A DNA stretch of 64,000 nt from Homoserinimonas sp044769865 (GCF_044769865.1 NZ_JBIZWA010000001.1:1674001-1738000); one strand, 5' to 3'; shown: positions 17,743-26,291, numbered from the stretch's first letter. Numbers and translations: made by a program. Notes: generated by a model not told the origin, from the sequence alone.

Positions 17743-18371
17743 TGGCATCCGGCCTCTTCATCACCTTTGAGGGCGGCGACGGTTCGGGCAAGACGACACA
17801 GTCGGAGCTGCTCGCCGCGTGGCTCGAGGAGCAGGGGCGGGAGGTCGTGCGCAGCCGCGAGCCAGGGGGCACTGACCTCGGGCTTGAGCTGCGGGAGATC
17901 GTGCTGCACCGCCGCGGGCACATCGCCCCGCGCGCCGAGGCGCTCATCTACGCGGCCGATCGCGCCCACAACATCGCGACCAAGGTGCGGCCAGCCGTCG
18001 AGTCTGGTGCGGTCGTGATCCAGGACCGCTACTTGGACAGTTCGGTGGCCTACCAGGGTGCCGGGCGTGTGCTCGACGGGGGAGAGGTGCGCGACGTCTC
18101 CCTCTGGGCCACAGAAGGTTTCCTGCCGCACCTCACGATCCTGCTCGACCTCGATGAGACGGTGGGGCGTGAGCGACTGGATGTCTCACGCACCCGCTTC
18201 GACCGGCTCGAGGCGGAGAAGGCCGACTTCCATGCCCGCGTGCGGGCCGGGTACCTCGCGCTCGCCGCGGCGGAGCCCGATCGCTTCCTCGTGCTGGATG
18301 CTGCCCAGCCGGTGGGGGAGCTCGCGGCGAGTATCCGGAAGCGCGTGGAGACGCTGCTCACGTCCACCTGA
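17742..18371 (+). CDS. tmk: thymidylate kinase
   Basis: A 209-residue dTMP kinase. The P-loop FEGGDGSGKTTQ, the DR(Y/H) motif QDRYLDSSVAYQGAGR and the REPGGT motif are intact. GTG 17742 shares its G with the topA TAG stop. In many actinobacteria tmk is followed directly by holB; here a 4.3-kb surface-protein gene stands between them. A short hairpin four bases after the stop suggests that tmk transcription ends there. Confidence 0.95.
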   Translation: MASGLFITFEGGDGSGKTTQSELLAAWLEEQGREVVRSREPGGTDLGLELREIVLHRRGHIAPRAEALIYAADRAHNIATKVRPAVESGAVVIQDRYLDSSVAYQGAGRVLDGGEVRDVSLWATEGFLPHLTILLDLDETVGRERLDVSRTRFDRLEAEKADFHARVRAGYLALAAAEPDRFLVLDAAQPVGELAASIRKRVETLLTST

Positions 18372-18374
18372 CGT

Positions 18375-18393
18375 GCAGACCTCCAAAGTCTGC
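18375..18393 (+). terminator. short hairpin after tmk
   Basis: GCAGAC (18375-18380) and GTCTGC (18388-18393) form a 6-bp stem with a CTCCAAA loop, followed by AT-rich GAATAATCC. It is a weak intrinsic terminator candidate separating tmk from the surface-protein promoter. Confidence 0.45.
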
Positions 18394-18444
18394 GAATAAT
18401 CCTTGCTCTCGCTTGGAGAAACCCGATAGTTTCATGAGTGTCCT

Positions 18445-18463
18445 GTACCCCGAGTCGGGGTAC
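18445..18463. promoter_or_regulatory. perfect 19-bp palindrome GTACCCCGA-G-TCGGGGTAC
   Basis: GTACCCCGAGTCGGGGTAC has two perfect 9-base arms around one base and is preceded by CT, giving the recurring CTGTACCCCG word (18443-18452). It lies 43 bases ahead of the surface-protein ATG. A possible promoter TTGCTC (18403-18408)-18 bp-TAGTTT (18427-18432) would place the palindrome just downstream of the transcription start, as for a repressor operator. Because T-containing sequence (GTTTTCTTC) follows, it could also act as an RNA hairpin or terminator. Confidence 0.6.
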
Positions 18464-18506
18464 GGGCGTTTTCTTCGGCACCTCACAGGCACAGGAACCG
18501 CATCTC

Positions 18507-21500
18507 ATGGCAGAACTCCGCAGCGCAGCGTCCAAAAATCAGTTCCGGCAGAGAAAGGGCGCTCGCAGCGGAATCGTCCGCGTCATGATCACGGCGGTCA
18601 TGGCGTTCGCGCTCGCGGCCGGTGGCCTGTTCGTTCCCGAGCGGGCAGCGGCCGCCATGATGCCGTTCCCGACGGGCGCTGCGACGGTGTACGTGGGCCA
18701 GGACTCGCCGACGCGGCTCTACGCCGCGACGGCCACCGGAACCGATCTGGTCTTCTCGCCGATCGGGCCAACCACCACGATCACTTACAACGCCCTCGCG
18801 TATAACGTCAACGACAATTACCTCTACGCGACGCGCACCGGCAACCCTGCCCTGATCCGCATCTCCTCCGACGGCTCCTGGGAGGTCGTAAGCACCTTGG
18901 CGGCAGGCGCGATCGTGGGTGCGTTCGGCGACGGTGCCAACTCGAACCGGTTTTACTACCTCGCGGGCAACCAGCTGCGCTGGTACAACGTCGCCAACGG
19001 CAACACGGGTGCCACCAACCTGCAGGGCACGTTCTCGCCCGTCGACATGGCTTGGTCGGGCGGCTACTTCTGGGGACTGGATGCGACCACCGCGACGCCC
19101 CGGATGTTCCGGCTTGGTCTCGGCGGGGTCGTTACGACTTACCCCTTCCCAGGCCTTGACACCTCCCGTTTCGGGGGAGGAGTCTCCAGCCCCTCGTTCG
19201 GCGGCGCCTGGACCTACGGCAACGGCAACCTCGGCTTCACGAACAACGCCGGCGGAACGGTGCAGGTGAGCATCTCTGACCCTGCCTCCGCGACGCCCAG
19301 CTTCACAGCCGTCTCATATATGTCAGGCCCTGCATCCGGAAACAACGACGCTGCAGCATCGCCCGGCACGCCCGTCGACCTCGCTATCGCCAAGACGGTG
19401 GATGCACCGACCAAGGAGATCGGCGACACGGTCAGCTATTCCCTCACCGTGACGAACACGACGACCGATGCGATCTCCTCCGGCTTCACCATCCGCGACG
19501 CCGTGCCCACGTACCTCACCATCGATCCCGCCTCCGTGCCGGCACACTGCTCGCTCACGGGCCAGCTCATCAGCTGCGCGGAAGGCACGCTTGGGCCGCA
19601 GGACTCGCTCACCCGCACGTTCCAGGCCGTGGTCAACTCGAACGCTTCCCGCGGGCTCGCTGTGACGAACACGGCCACGGTGCTCGGTAACGAAGAGGAC
19701 GCCAACCCCGCGAACGACACCGCTTCTGCGACCTTTACGGTGATCATCCGTTCGCTCGCCCTCCTGAAGACGGCGGAATACACCGACTCGAATGGCAACG
19801 GCCTCCCGGATGTCGGTGAGCCGGTCGAGTGGACATTCCGGGTCACCAACAGCGGCGACGTCGACGCAACCGGGGTCAGCATCAATGACCCGACCGTCGG
19901 CGCGATCTCACCCTCGAGCGCCGATATCGTCGCTGGCGACTTCGCGCTCTTCACCGCGTCCGGCACGGTCGCACAGGCGGACATCGACGCGGGCGTCATC
20001 CGGAACACGGCAACCGCCACCGGCACAATGGGCGGCACCCCATACACGACCCCGCCTTCCACTGCGGAGATTCCCGTGCCGGCGTACCCCTCTCTCGAGG
20101 CCGTGAAGTCGCACGTGCTCGCGGACACGATCGCGAACGGTGTGGCCGATGAGGGGGAGGTCATCACCTACACGATCAGCGTGACCAACACGGGAAACGT
20201 GACCCTGAGCGACGTGGCGGTCAATGACCCCATGCTGGCCGCGGTGGTGCCCGCATCCGTCACCCTGCTGCCGGGCGCCTCCCAGGACTTCACCGGCACC
20301 TATACCGTGACGGAACAGGATGTCCTCAACGGTTCCATCCTGAACTCGGCGACAGCGACGGGAACAACCCCGGGCGGCACGACCGTCGACAGCCCGCCCA
20401 CGTCGACGACGGTGGAGGCTGTTCGCACGGGTCTCACCCTCGTGAAGTCGGCGGCCGACCCCGAGGCCGAAGTGACCCTCGGTGACGCGATCGAGTATCG
20501 CTTCGTCGTGACGAACACGGGCAACGTTCCGCTGACGGGTGTCACGATCAACGACCCGCTCATTCCCTCGATCACGCCGACGTCTGCGACGATCGCTCCC
20601 GGGGCCCAGCAGGTCTTCACTGGATCGTATGAGCCATCGCAGGCCGACGTGGACGCCGAACAAGTGACGAACACCGCGACCTCCAGCGGCACACCCCAGG
20701 GCGCAACGGATCCGATCCTGTCCAACCAGTCGAGCGTCACGGTGCCGATGCTCCAGGACCCGCTCCTCGAGCTCGAGAAGACGTTCGTGCTCAATGATGC
20801 GAACGGCAACGGTCTTGCTGACGTCGGTGAGACGATCGACTACACCGTGACCGCGCGGAACGCGGGTAACGTGACCCTCTTCAATGTCGCTGTCGAGGAC
20901 GAGAGATTCACGCCGTCAGAAACCGCGATCGGCACCCTCGTCCCCGGCGAGTCACGAGCCGCTTCCTACCCGGGCTACCTCGTGACGCAGGCAGACGTCG
21001 ACAATGGCGAGGTGGTCAACGAGGCCACAGGGTCGGCTGAATACCCCAGCGGTACCCCCATCTCGCCTCCATCCGTCACGGTCACAACGCCGACGGGTGG
21101 CGAGCCCATCCTCCACGCGGTCAAGCGTGCCGCGCTGGCCGATGCGAACGGCAACGGGGTAGCCGATGCCGGTGAGTTCATCACCTTCACGGTCGACGTG
21201 TGGAACCGTGGCACGGTCTCAGCGAATGGCGTGTCGATCGTCGACCCGAAGGTGGGCGGCTTCACCCCGGTGACGGCGACCGTGGCGCCAGGCGGCCCCG
21301 TGACGTTCACCTCGGCTCCCTACCAGGTGCTGCAGTCGGATGTCGCGGCGGGCGCAGTGCTCAACACGGCACATGCGACCGGCACCGACCCGCGAACGGG
21401 CAACCCCGTGCGGTCCGCCGATACATCCACAAGCACTCCTACGCCGGCGCCCCAGCTCTCGATCACGAAGCTCGCGTCACTCAACGACACCAACGGCAAC

Positions 21501-22655
21501 TCGCTGGCCGATGTCGGCGAGACGATCGCCTACTCCTTCCTGGTGTCCAACAACGGCAATGTGGTGATCGAAGACATCGTCGTGACTGACCCGCTCGTGA
21601 GTGGGCTTTCGCCGAGCATGGTGACCCTCATGCCGGGAACTGCGGTGAGCATCACCGCCGATCCCTATGTCGTCACCGACGCCGACGTCATCGCCGGCAA
21701 CATCGCGAACAGCGCGACGGCGACGGGCACGCCCTACGGCGGCACGCCGATCACGACCCCGCCGTCGACGACCGATACGCCGACCGTGACCGCCGCTGCG
21801 GCTCTCGCACTCGTGAAGGCTGCAGTACTCGCCGACGCTGATGGCGACGACCTCGCAGACGTTGACGAGTCCATCACCTACAGCTTCGAGGTCACGAACA
21901 CGGGAACCGTCACCATGACCGGCGTCAGCATCACGGACCCCAGGGTCACGGGGATCTCCCCGGCCACGGCGGACATCGCTCCAGGCCAGACGGTGACCTT
22001 CACCGCGGCGCCCTACGTCGTGGTGCAGGCCGACGTCGACGCGGGGGGAGTCTTCAACGAGGCGACCGCGCTCGGCACACCGCCGGGCAGCGTGCCCTTC
22101 ACGCCGCCGACCGACTCAGTGACGGTGCCTACCCCCTCGGCGGCGGCCCTCACCGCGGCGAAGTCGGCGGCGGTGGATGACATCAACGTGAACGGACTCG
22201 CGGACGCTGGCGAGACGATCGTCTACACCGTGACGCTCACCAACACGGGCGACCTCACGCTCACGGATGTCTTCCCTGACGACGCCATGGTCACCGGCTT
22301 CACGCCGTCCGCGCCCGTCTCTCTTGCTCCAGGGGCCGCTGCGGTGTTCGTGGCCGACGACTACACGGTGACCGAAGCGGATGTCACGCGCGGAATCGTG
22401 CGGAACGTTGCGACGGGCACGGGAACCAGCCCAGACGGCAGCACTGTCACCTCGCCGGAGGCGACGGTCGAGACCGCCACGCGAGTCATCGTCGCGGCGC
22501 CTCCTGCTGAGACCCCGGCACCCCCGGCGGAGCTGGCATTCAATGGTGTGACGGGAGTGCCAACCTGGCTCGCAATCGGCACGGGCTCCGGGCTCCTCGG
22601 GATCCTGCTCCTCCTTGGGGCGGAACTCGTTCGGCGCCGACGTATCCAGGCGTAG
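18507..22655 (+). CDS. large repeat-rich cell-surface protein (DUF11-type repeats)
   Basis: A secreted 1382-residue protein. A long cationic N-region precedes the hydrophobic signal core (VMITAVMAFALAAGGLF) and an AAA-rich cleavage region. Residues about 55-285 form a propeller-like domain with repeated YxYATRTGNPALIRIS-type strands, resembling a domain often found ahead of DUF11 repeats. Nine beta-sandwich repeats (about 290-1327) follow. The C-terminus has a proline-rich spacer, LAFNG, a membrane helix and an RRRR tail, the layout of a sortase substrate, although the class E LAxTG motif has Asn in place of Thr. The protein is probably an adhesin or cell-envelope stalk. It separates tmk from holB and has its own control region. 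Confidence 0.82.
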   Translation: MAELRSAASKNQFRQRKGARSGIVRVMITAVMAFALAAGGLFVPERAAAAMMPFPTGAATVYVGQDSPTRLYAATATGTDLVFSPIGPTTTITYNALAYNVNDNYLYATRTGNPALIRISSDGSWEVVSTLAAGAIVGAFGDGANSNRFYYLAGNQLRWYNVANGNTGATNLQGTFSPVDMAWSGGYFWGLDATTATPRMFRLGLGGVVTTYPFPGLDTSRFGGGVSSPSFGGAWTYGNGNLGFTNNAGGTVQVSISDPASATPSFTAVSYMSGPASGNNDAAASPGTPVDLAIAKTVDAPTKEIGDTVSYSLTVTNTTTDAISSGFTIRDAVPTYLTIDPASVPAHCSLTGQLISCAEGTLGPQDSLTRTFQAVVNSNASRGLAVTNTATVLGNEEDANPANDTASATFTVIIRSLALLKTAEYTDSNGNGLPDVGEPVEWTFRVTNSGDVDATGVSINDPTVGAISPSSADIVAGDFALFTASGTVAQADIDAGVIRNTATATGTMGGTPYTTPPSTAEIPVPAYPSLEAVKSHVLADTIANGVADEGEVITYTISVTNTGNVTLSDVAVNDPMLAAVVPASVTLLPGASQDFTGTYTVTEQDVLNGSILNSATATGTTPGGTTVDSPPTSTTVEAVRTGLTLVKSAADPEAEVTLGDAIEYRFVVTNTGNVPLTGVTINDPLIPSITPTSATIAPGAQQVFTGSYEPSQADVDAEQVTNTATSSGTPQGATDPILSNQSSVTVPMLQDPLLELEKTFVLNDANGNGLADVGETIDYTVTARNAGNVTLFNVAVEDERFTPSETAIGTLVPGESRAASYPGYLVTQADVDNGEVVNEATGSAEYPSGTPISPPSVTVTTPTGGEPILHAVKRAALADANGNGVADAGEFITFTVDVWNRGTVSANGVSIVDPKVGGFTPVTATVAPGGPVTFTSAPYQVLQSDVAAGAVLNTAHATGTDPRTGNPVRSADTSTSTPTPAPQLSITKLASLNDTNGNSLADVGETIAYSFLVSNNGNVVIEDIVVTDPLVSGLSPSMVTLMPGTAVSITADPYVVTDADVIAGNIANSATATGTPYGGTPITTPPSTTDTPTVTAAAALALVKAAVLADADGDDLADVDESITYSFEVTNTGTVTMTGVSITDPRVTGISPATADIAPGQTVTFTAAPYVVVQADVDAGGVFNEATALGTPPGSVPFTPPTDSVTVPTPSAAALTAAKSAAVDDINVNGLADAGETIVYTVTLTNTGDLTLTDVFPDDAMVTGFTPSAPVSLAPGAAAVFVADDYTVTEADVTRGIVRNVATGTGTSPDGSTVTSPEATVETATRVIVAAPPAETPAPPAELAFNGVTGVPTWLAIGTGSGLLGILLLLGAELVRRRRIQA
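19374..22490 (+). repeat. nine tandem repeats of about 115 residues in the surface protein
   Basis: Repeats begin near 19374, 19753, 20089, 20428, 20757, 21107, 21452, 21793 and 22142. Each opens with a (L)xxxK strand, and most continue with a D-x-N-G-N-G-(L/V)-A-D-x-G-E loop, then xYxxxVTNTG, and end in ATGTxxGGTP-like strands. Repeats 1 and 4 lack the Asp-rich loop. Copies differ at the DNA level, so recent slippage is unlikely. The Asp-rich loop resembles calcium-binding loops of dockerin and thrombospondin type 3 repeats. Confidence 0.8.
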
Positions 22656-22670
22656 CGACCGTCCCCGGGT

Positions 22671-22692
22671 GCGCGGGTGATGTCACCCGCGC
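22671..22692. terminator. GC-rich hairpin between surface-protein gene and holB
   Basis: GCGCGGGTGA (22671-22680) and TCACCCGCGC (22683-22692) form a perfect inverted repeat starting 16 bases after the stop codon. There is no T run. It would close the surface-protein unit before holB, which has its own -10 box at 22697-22702. Confidence 0.55.
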
Positions 22693-22709
22693 GCCCTAGG
22701 CTTGAGCGC

Positions 22710-23870
22710 GTGAGCGTGTGGGACGAACTGACCGGGCAGTCGGATGCCATCGAGGTCTTCCGGGCGGCCGCGGCATCCGCTGCCGACAGTGACGATGCCG
22801 GCAACTCCATGACGCACTCGTGGCTCATCACGGGCCCTCCCGGCAGCGGCCGCTCGAATCTGGCCTTCGCCTTCGCCACGGCGCTCTTGAGCACCAACCC
22901 CGACGGCGACGAGGCAACGCAGCGGCAGGTCGAGGCGCGGTCACACCCCGACCTTGCGGTGCTCGCGACCGAGCGGGTCATCATCACGATCGACGAGGTG
23001 CGCACCCTCGTCGCGAGCTCGCAGTTCTCGCCCTCGGTGGCGCGCTACCGCGTCATGGTGATCGAGGATGCCGACCGCATGACGGAGCGCACCTCCAACC
23101 TGCTGCTGAAGGCGCTCGAGGAGCCGCCGCCGCGCACCGTGTGGATCCTCTGCGCCCCCAGCGAGGCCGACCTGATCCCGACCATCCGCTCGCGCGTGCG
23201 CTCGGTGCGACTGCGGGTTCCCGCGGTTGCCGACGTCGCCAAGCTCATCGAGCGACGCGACGGTGTCGACCCCGAGATCGCCCTGCGAGCTGCCCGCGAG
23301 GCGCAGAGCCACATCGGCATGGCGCACCGGCTCGCGACCAACGACGATGCGCGGCGCAGGCGGGAACAGACGCTGCGTTCCGCCCTCGGCATCCGTTCGG
23401 TGTCGGATGCCGTCATGGCGGCCGCGACCATGCTTGAGTTGGCGGGTGACGACGCCAAGGCCATCACGCTCGAGCGGGACGCCCAGGAGCGCGAGAGTGC
23501 GCTGCGCTCGCTCGGGATCGAGCCGGGCGGCACGATCCCGCCCGCCCTGCGCTCCCAGCTGAAGAACCTCGAGGAAGACCAGAAGCGTCGGGCGACGCGT
23601 TCGCTTCGCGATGGGATCGACCGCGTCATGGTCGACCTGCAGTCCCTGTTCCGCGACGTGCTGCTCGTGCAGCTCGGTGCCTCGGTCGAGCTCGTGAACC
23701 TGAGCCTCGAGGCTGAACTCCGCGCCGCAGCCGAGGCCAGCCAGCCGCACCAGACCCTCGCGGTGCTCGACGCGATCGCAACCGCCCGGCGCCGCATCGA
23801 GGGCAACGTCGCACCCGCGCTCGCGCTTGAAGCCATGCTGATTGCGGCCACCCGAAAGGACCATGCGTGA
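22710..23870 (+). CDS. holB: DNA polymerase III subunit delta'
   Basis: A 386-residue clamp-loader subunit. The N-terminal AAA+ fold shows a degenerate P-loop GPPGSGRSNLAF (Lys replaced by Arg, as normal for delta', which does not hydrolyse ATP), then VMVIEDADRMTERTSNLLLK and LEEPPPRTVWIL and the SRC-like PTIRSRVRSVRL. A C-terminal helical collar domain follows. The start at GTG 22710 is supported by TAGGCT seven bases upstream, a likely leaderless promoter; GTG 22716 is an alternative. The own promoter would compensate for the separation from tmk. GTGA overlap links it to the next gene. Confidence 0.92.
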   Translation: MSVWDELTGQSDAIEVFRAAAASAADSDDAGNSMTHSWLITGPPGSGRSNLAFAFATALLSTNPDGDEATQRQVEARSHPDLAVLATERVIITIDEVRTLVASSQFSPSVARYRVMVIEDADRMTERTSNLLLKALEEPPPRTVWILCAPSEADLIPTIRSRVRSVRLRVPAVADVAKLIERRDGVDPEIALRAAREAQSHIGMAHRLATNDDARRRREQTLRSALGIRSVSDAVMAAATMLELAGDDAKAITLERDAQERESALRSLGIEPGGTIPPALRSQLKNLEEDQKRRATRSLRDGIDRVMVDLQSLFRDVLLVQLGASVELVNLSLEAELRAAAEASQPHQTLAVLDAIATARRRIEGNVAPALALEAMLIAATRKDHA

Positions 23871-25396
23871 AGCGCATCCGCCTCGCCACCGTCGCCCTTC
23901 TTGCTGCGACGTCGCTGCTGTTGACGGCGTGTATGCCGGGCTTCTCGCGGCCGGCCCCCGATACCTCTGAGCCCACGGGCGAGAGTGTTGCCGCCGACCT
24001 TGAGCAGTACTACCACCAGGTCATCGAGTGGGAGTGGTGCGATGGCGAGTTCCACTGCGCGACGGCCGAGGTTCCCCTCGATTGGAGCGAGCCGCAGGGA
24101 GCGTCGATCGAGATCGCGCTCATCCGTGCCCCCGCCGAGGGTGAGTCGATGGGCTCGCTGCTTGTGAATCCCGGCGGCCCGGGCGGCTCCGGGGTCGACC
24201 AGGTTCGCGATGGTGTCGACTACGCGGCATCCGAGAGGCTCCGTCGCCACTACGACATCGTGGGCTTCGATCCGCGGGGTGTGGGCGCGTCGGATGCCGT
24301 CAGCTGCTACGACGACCCGGACGTGCTCACGGAGTTCATCTACGAGGTGATTCCGCATGAGGCGGGCACGGATGAGTGGCTCGACGCGGTCGAGGAGAGC
24401 AACGCGCGCTTCGGCGAGGAATGCCTCGAGCACACGGGCGAGCTGCTTGGTCTCGTCGACACGGTGAGCGCGGCGCGCGACATGGACGTGCTGCGGGCGG
24501 CGCTCGGCGACGAACGCCTCAACTATCTGGGCTACTCCTACGGCACCCTGCTCGGCGCGACCTACGCGGAGCTGCACCCCGAGAAGACCGGCCGCCTCGT
24601 GCTCGACGGTGCCCTCGACCCCGCGACCAGCGATTTCGATGTCACGGCCGCGCAGGCGCAGGGCTTCGAGAGCGCCATGCGCGCCTTCCTCGCCGATTGC
24701 CTCACGGGGGAGGAGTGTCCCTTCTCGGGCTCCTCCGTCGATGAGGGCATGGCCGAGTTGGCGGGCATCTTCGACCGCCTCGACGCGAGCCCGCTCCGGG
24801 CGGAGGACGGGCGGATGCTCGGCAGCAGTGCCATGTTCACCGCCGTCATCCTGCCCCTCTACAGCCAGGACACGTGGGGGTATCTCTCCCAGCTCATTGC
24901 CGATGTGAAGTCGGGGAGCGCCGAGCTCGCGTTCTCCCTCGCGGATGCCTACAACGGGCGCAACCCGGACGGCACGTACGCCGACAATTCGACCGAGGCG
25001 TTCATCGCGATCAACTGCCTCGACTACTCCTCGACCAGTACGCGCGAGTCGCTGCCGGCGGAGGCTGCCGAGTTGGCCCGGCTCGCACCGGTCTTCGGCC
25101 CGCTCATGTCCTATGGCGGCACGTCGTGTGACGAGTGGCCCTTCCCGCCGACGCGCGACCGGCAGCCGATCGCGGCCGCGGGTTCGGCGCCGATCCTCGT
25201 GGTCGGCACGACGAACGACCCGGCGACGCCCTACAAGTGGTCGGTCGCGCTCGCCCAACAGCTCGAGAACGGGCACCTCATCACCTACGAGGGCGAGGGC
25301 CACACCGCCTACAACAAATCGAACTCGTGCGTCAACGATGCGGTCGATGGCTTCTTCATCGACGGAACCGTTCCGGAGTCCGACCCGCTCTGCTGA
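23867..25396 (+). CDS. secreted lipoprotein alpha/beta hydrolase (TAP-like, SlpD/CaeA family)
   Basis: A 509-residue serine hydrolase related to the tripeptidyl aminopeptidases and carboxylesterases of Streptomyces. The signal peptide ends in the lipobox LLTAC (Cys22), so the protein should be anchored to the outer face of the membrane. The oxyanion-loop motif NPGGPGGSG, nucleophile GYSYG, a C-terminal TAP-like domain with catalytic Asp in TTNDPATPY and catalytic His in GEGHTAY are all present. Several paired cysteines suggest disulfides. It overlaps holB by four bases (GTGA), a gene order seen in other Microbacteriaceae, although no functional tie to the clamp loader is evident. Confidence 0.88.
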   Translation: MKRIRLATVALLAATSLLLTACMPGFSRPAPDTSEPTGESVAADLEQYYHQVIEWEWCDGEFHCATAEVPLDWSEPQGASIEIALIRAPAEGESMGSLLVNPGGPGGSGVDQVRDGVDYAASERLRRHYDIVGFDPRGVGASDAVSCYDDPDVLTEFIYEVIPHEAGTDEWLDAVEESNARFGEECLEHTGELLGLVDTVSAARDMDVLRAALGDERLNYLGYSYGTLLGATYAELHPEKTGRLVLDGALDPATSDFDVTAAQAQGFESAMRAFLADCLTGEECPFSGSSVDEGMAELAGIFDRLDASPLRAEDGRMLGSSAMFTAVILPLYSQDTWGYLSQLIADVKSGSAELAFSLADAYNGRNPDGTYADNSTEAFIAINCLDYSSTSTRESLPAEAAELARLAPVFGPLMSYGGTSCDEWPFPPTRDRQPIAAAGSAPILVVGTTNDPATPYKWSVALAQQLENGHLITYEGEGHTAYNKSNSCVNDAVDGFFIDGTVPESDPLC

Positions 25397-25423
25397 GCAG
25401 CCTGCGCTGAACCCGCGTTTGCT

Positions 25424-25449
25424 GCATTTTTGCATTGCTGCAAGAATGC
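25424..25449. promoter_or_regulatory. inverted-repeat operator at the TetR-family gene start
   Basis: GCATTTTTGCA-ttgc-TGCAAGAATGC, 11-base arms with one mismatch, ends four bases before ATG 25454 and covers the presumed -10 hexamer AAGAAT (25442-25447). This is the expected geometry for autorepression by the TetR-family protein. Confidence 0.65.
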
Positions 25450-25453
25450 TGGC

Positions 25454-26098
25454 ATGAGTATGTCGCAAGCCGCGGTGGACAGCGAGCCGGGACTCAGGGA
25501 GCGCAAGCGCCGGGCCACGACTGCGGCGATTCAGCGGGCCGCGATCGAGCTCGCGCTCGAGTCGGGGCTGGGCGTCACGGTCGAGGAGATCAGTCGGCGG
25601 GCCGAGGTGTCGCCGCGCACGTTCTTCAACTACTTCCCGACGAAGGAAGACGCCTTCCTCGGCACCGTGCCGCCGCTGCCCGCGGGGATCGCGCGCGAGC
25701 GTTTCGTGACGGCGGGGCCCGACTCCGACCTCATCGGCGACCTCACGCAGATGCTGGCCGAGATTTCGGGCAACGAGCCGGTCGACAGTGAGGTCTTCTT
25801 GTTGCGTCGACGGCTTGTCGCGAGCCATCCGGAGCTCGCGGCCCGCAGGCTCCTGACGACCCGCACCCTCGAGGGCCAGCTCCTCGAGATCGTCGAGGAG
25901 CGCCTGCTGGCCGATGCTGCCGCGACCGGCGCGGTCACGGATGAGGTGCGGAGCCGCGCTGCTGTCGTGACCTTCGCCGCCTTCGGTGTGCTCCGGAGTG
26001 CCTGGATGCGCTGGGTCGACCTCGACGGCGCGGAGCCGATGGAGGAGTGCATCCGCTCGTCCTTCGCTCTCGCGAGGGAACTTTTCGCATCGCGCTGA
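25454..26098 (+). CDS. TetR-family transcriptional regulator
   Basis: A 214-residue repressor. The helix-turn-helix lies at about residues 14-60 (RERKRRATTAAIQRAAIELA, then VEEISRRAEVSPRTFFNYF), and the ligand-binding part is helical without a recognisable subfamily signature. The recognition helix end SPRTFFNYFPTKED is typical. An almost perfect 26-bp inverted repeat immediately upstream indicates self-control. No divergent or downstream drug-export gene adjoins it, because tRNA-Thr follows, so its targets are unknown. ATG 25460 and ATG 25430 are alternative starts; 25454 fits the six-base spacing from the -10 hexamer. Confidence 0.87.
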   Translation: MSMSQAAVDSEPGLRERKRRATTAAIQRAAIELALESGLGVTVEEISRRAEVSPRTFFNYFPTKEDAFLGTVPPLPAGIARERFVTAGPDSDLIGDLTQMLAEISGNEPVDSEVFLLRRRLVASHPELAARRLLTTRTLEGQLLEIVEERLLADAAATGAVTDEVRSRAAVVTFAAFGVLRSAWMRWVDLDGAEPMEECIRSSFALARELFASR

Positions 26099-26173
26099 TG
26101 GCGCAAACGGTACGGAGCACCCCTCCGCATCGGGTAAGCTTTCTTGCTGTGCGCACGAGCCCGCTCGTCGCCC

Positions 26174-26249
26174 GCCGCCTTAGCTCAGTCGGTAGAGCAT
26201 CTCACTCGTAATGAGAAGGTCGTCAGTTCGATTCTGACAGGCGGCTCCA
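26174..26249 (+). tRNA. tRNA-Thr (anticodon CGT)
   Basis: Acceptor GCCGCCT pairs with AGGCGGC, the D-arm is AGCTCAGTCGGTAGAGC, the anticodon stem-loop CTCACTCGTAATGAG gives anticodon CGT (codon ACG), and the T-arm is GTCAGTTCGATTCTGAC. Discriminator T is followed by an encoded CCA at 26247-26249. A long hairpin terminator lies just downstream. Confidence 0.95.
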
Positions 26250-26255
26250 TATAAA

Positions 26256-26291
26256 CAAAGGGATCGGAGGCCACTGGCCCCGGTCCCTTTG
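26256..26291 (+). terminator. terminator hairpin after tRNA-Thr
   Basis: The CAAAGGG...CCCTTTG arms extend to a stem of about 16 bp with two or three mismatches around an ACT loop (26256-26272 with 26276-26291). It is the only clear stem between the tRNA and the collagen-like gene. Confidence 0.75.

Noticed and set aside
15715..17748. A 677-codon minus-strand frame opposite topA
   Set aside because: Leucine/arginine-rich translation created by the topA third-position bias. It has no ribosome site and no motif, and topA is certain.
20084..21058. GTACCCC at 20084 and 21052 inside the surface-protein gene
   Set aside because: These lie within codons of the repeats and lack the CT...CG flanks. 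They serve as examples of the chance background.
23045..25828. A 927-codon open frame on the minus strand opposite holB, the lipoprotein hydrolase and the TetR gene
   Set aside because: It is a shadow of high-GC codon structure. The plus-strand frames have full family motifs, and the antisense translation is Arg/Gly/His-rich without any domain.
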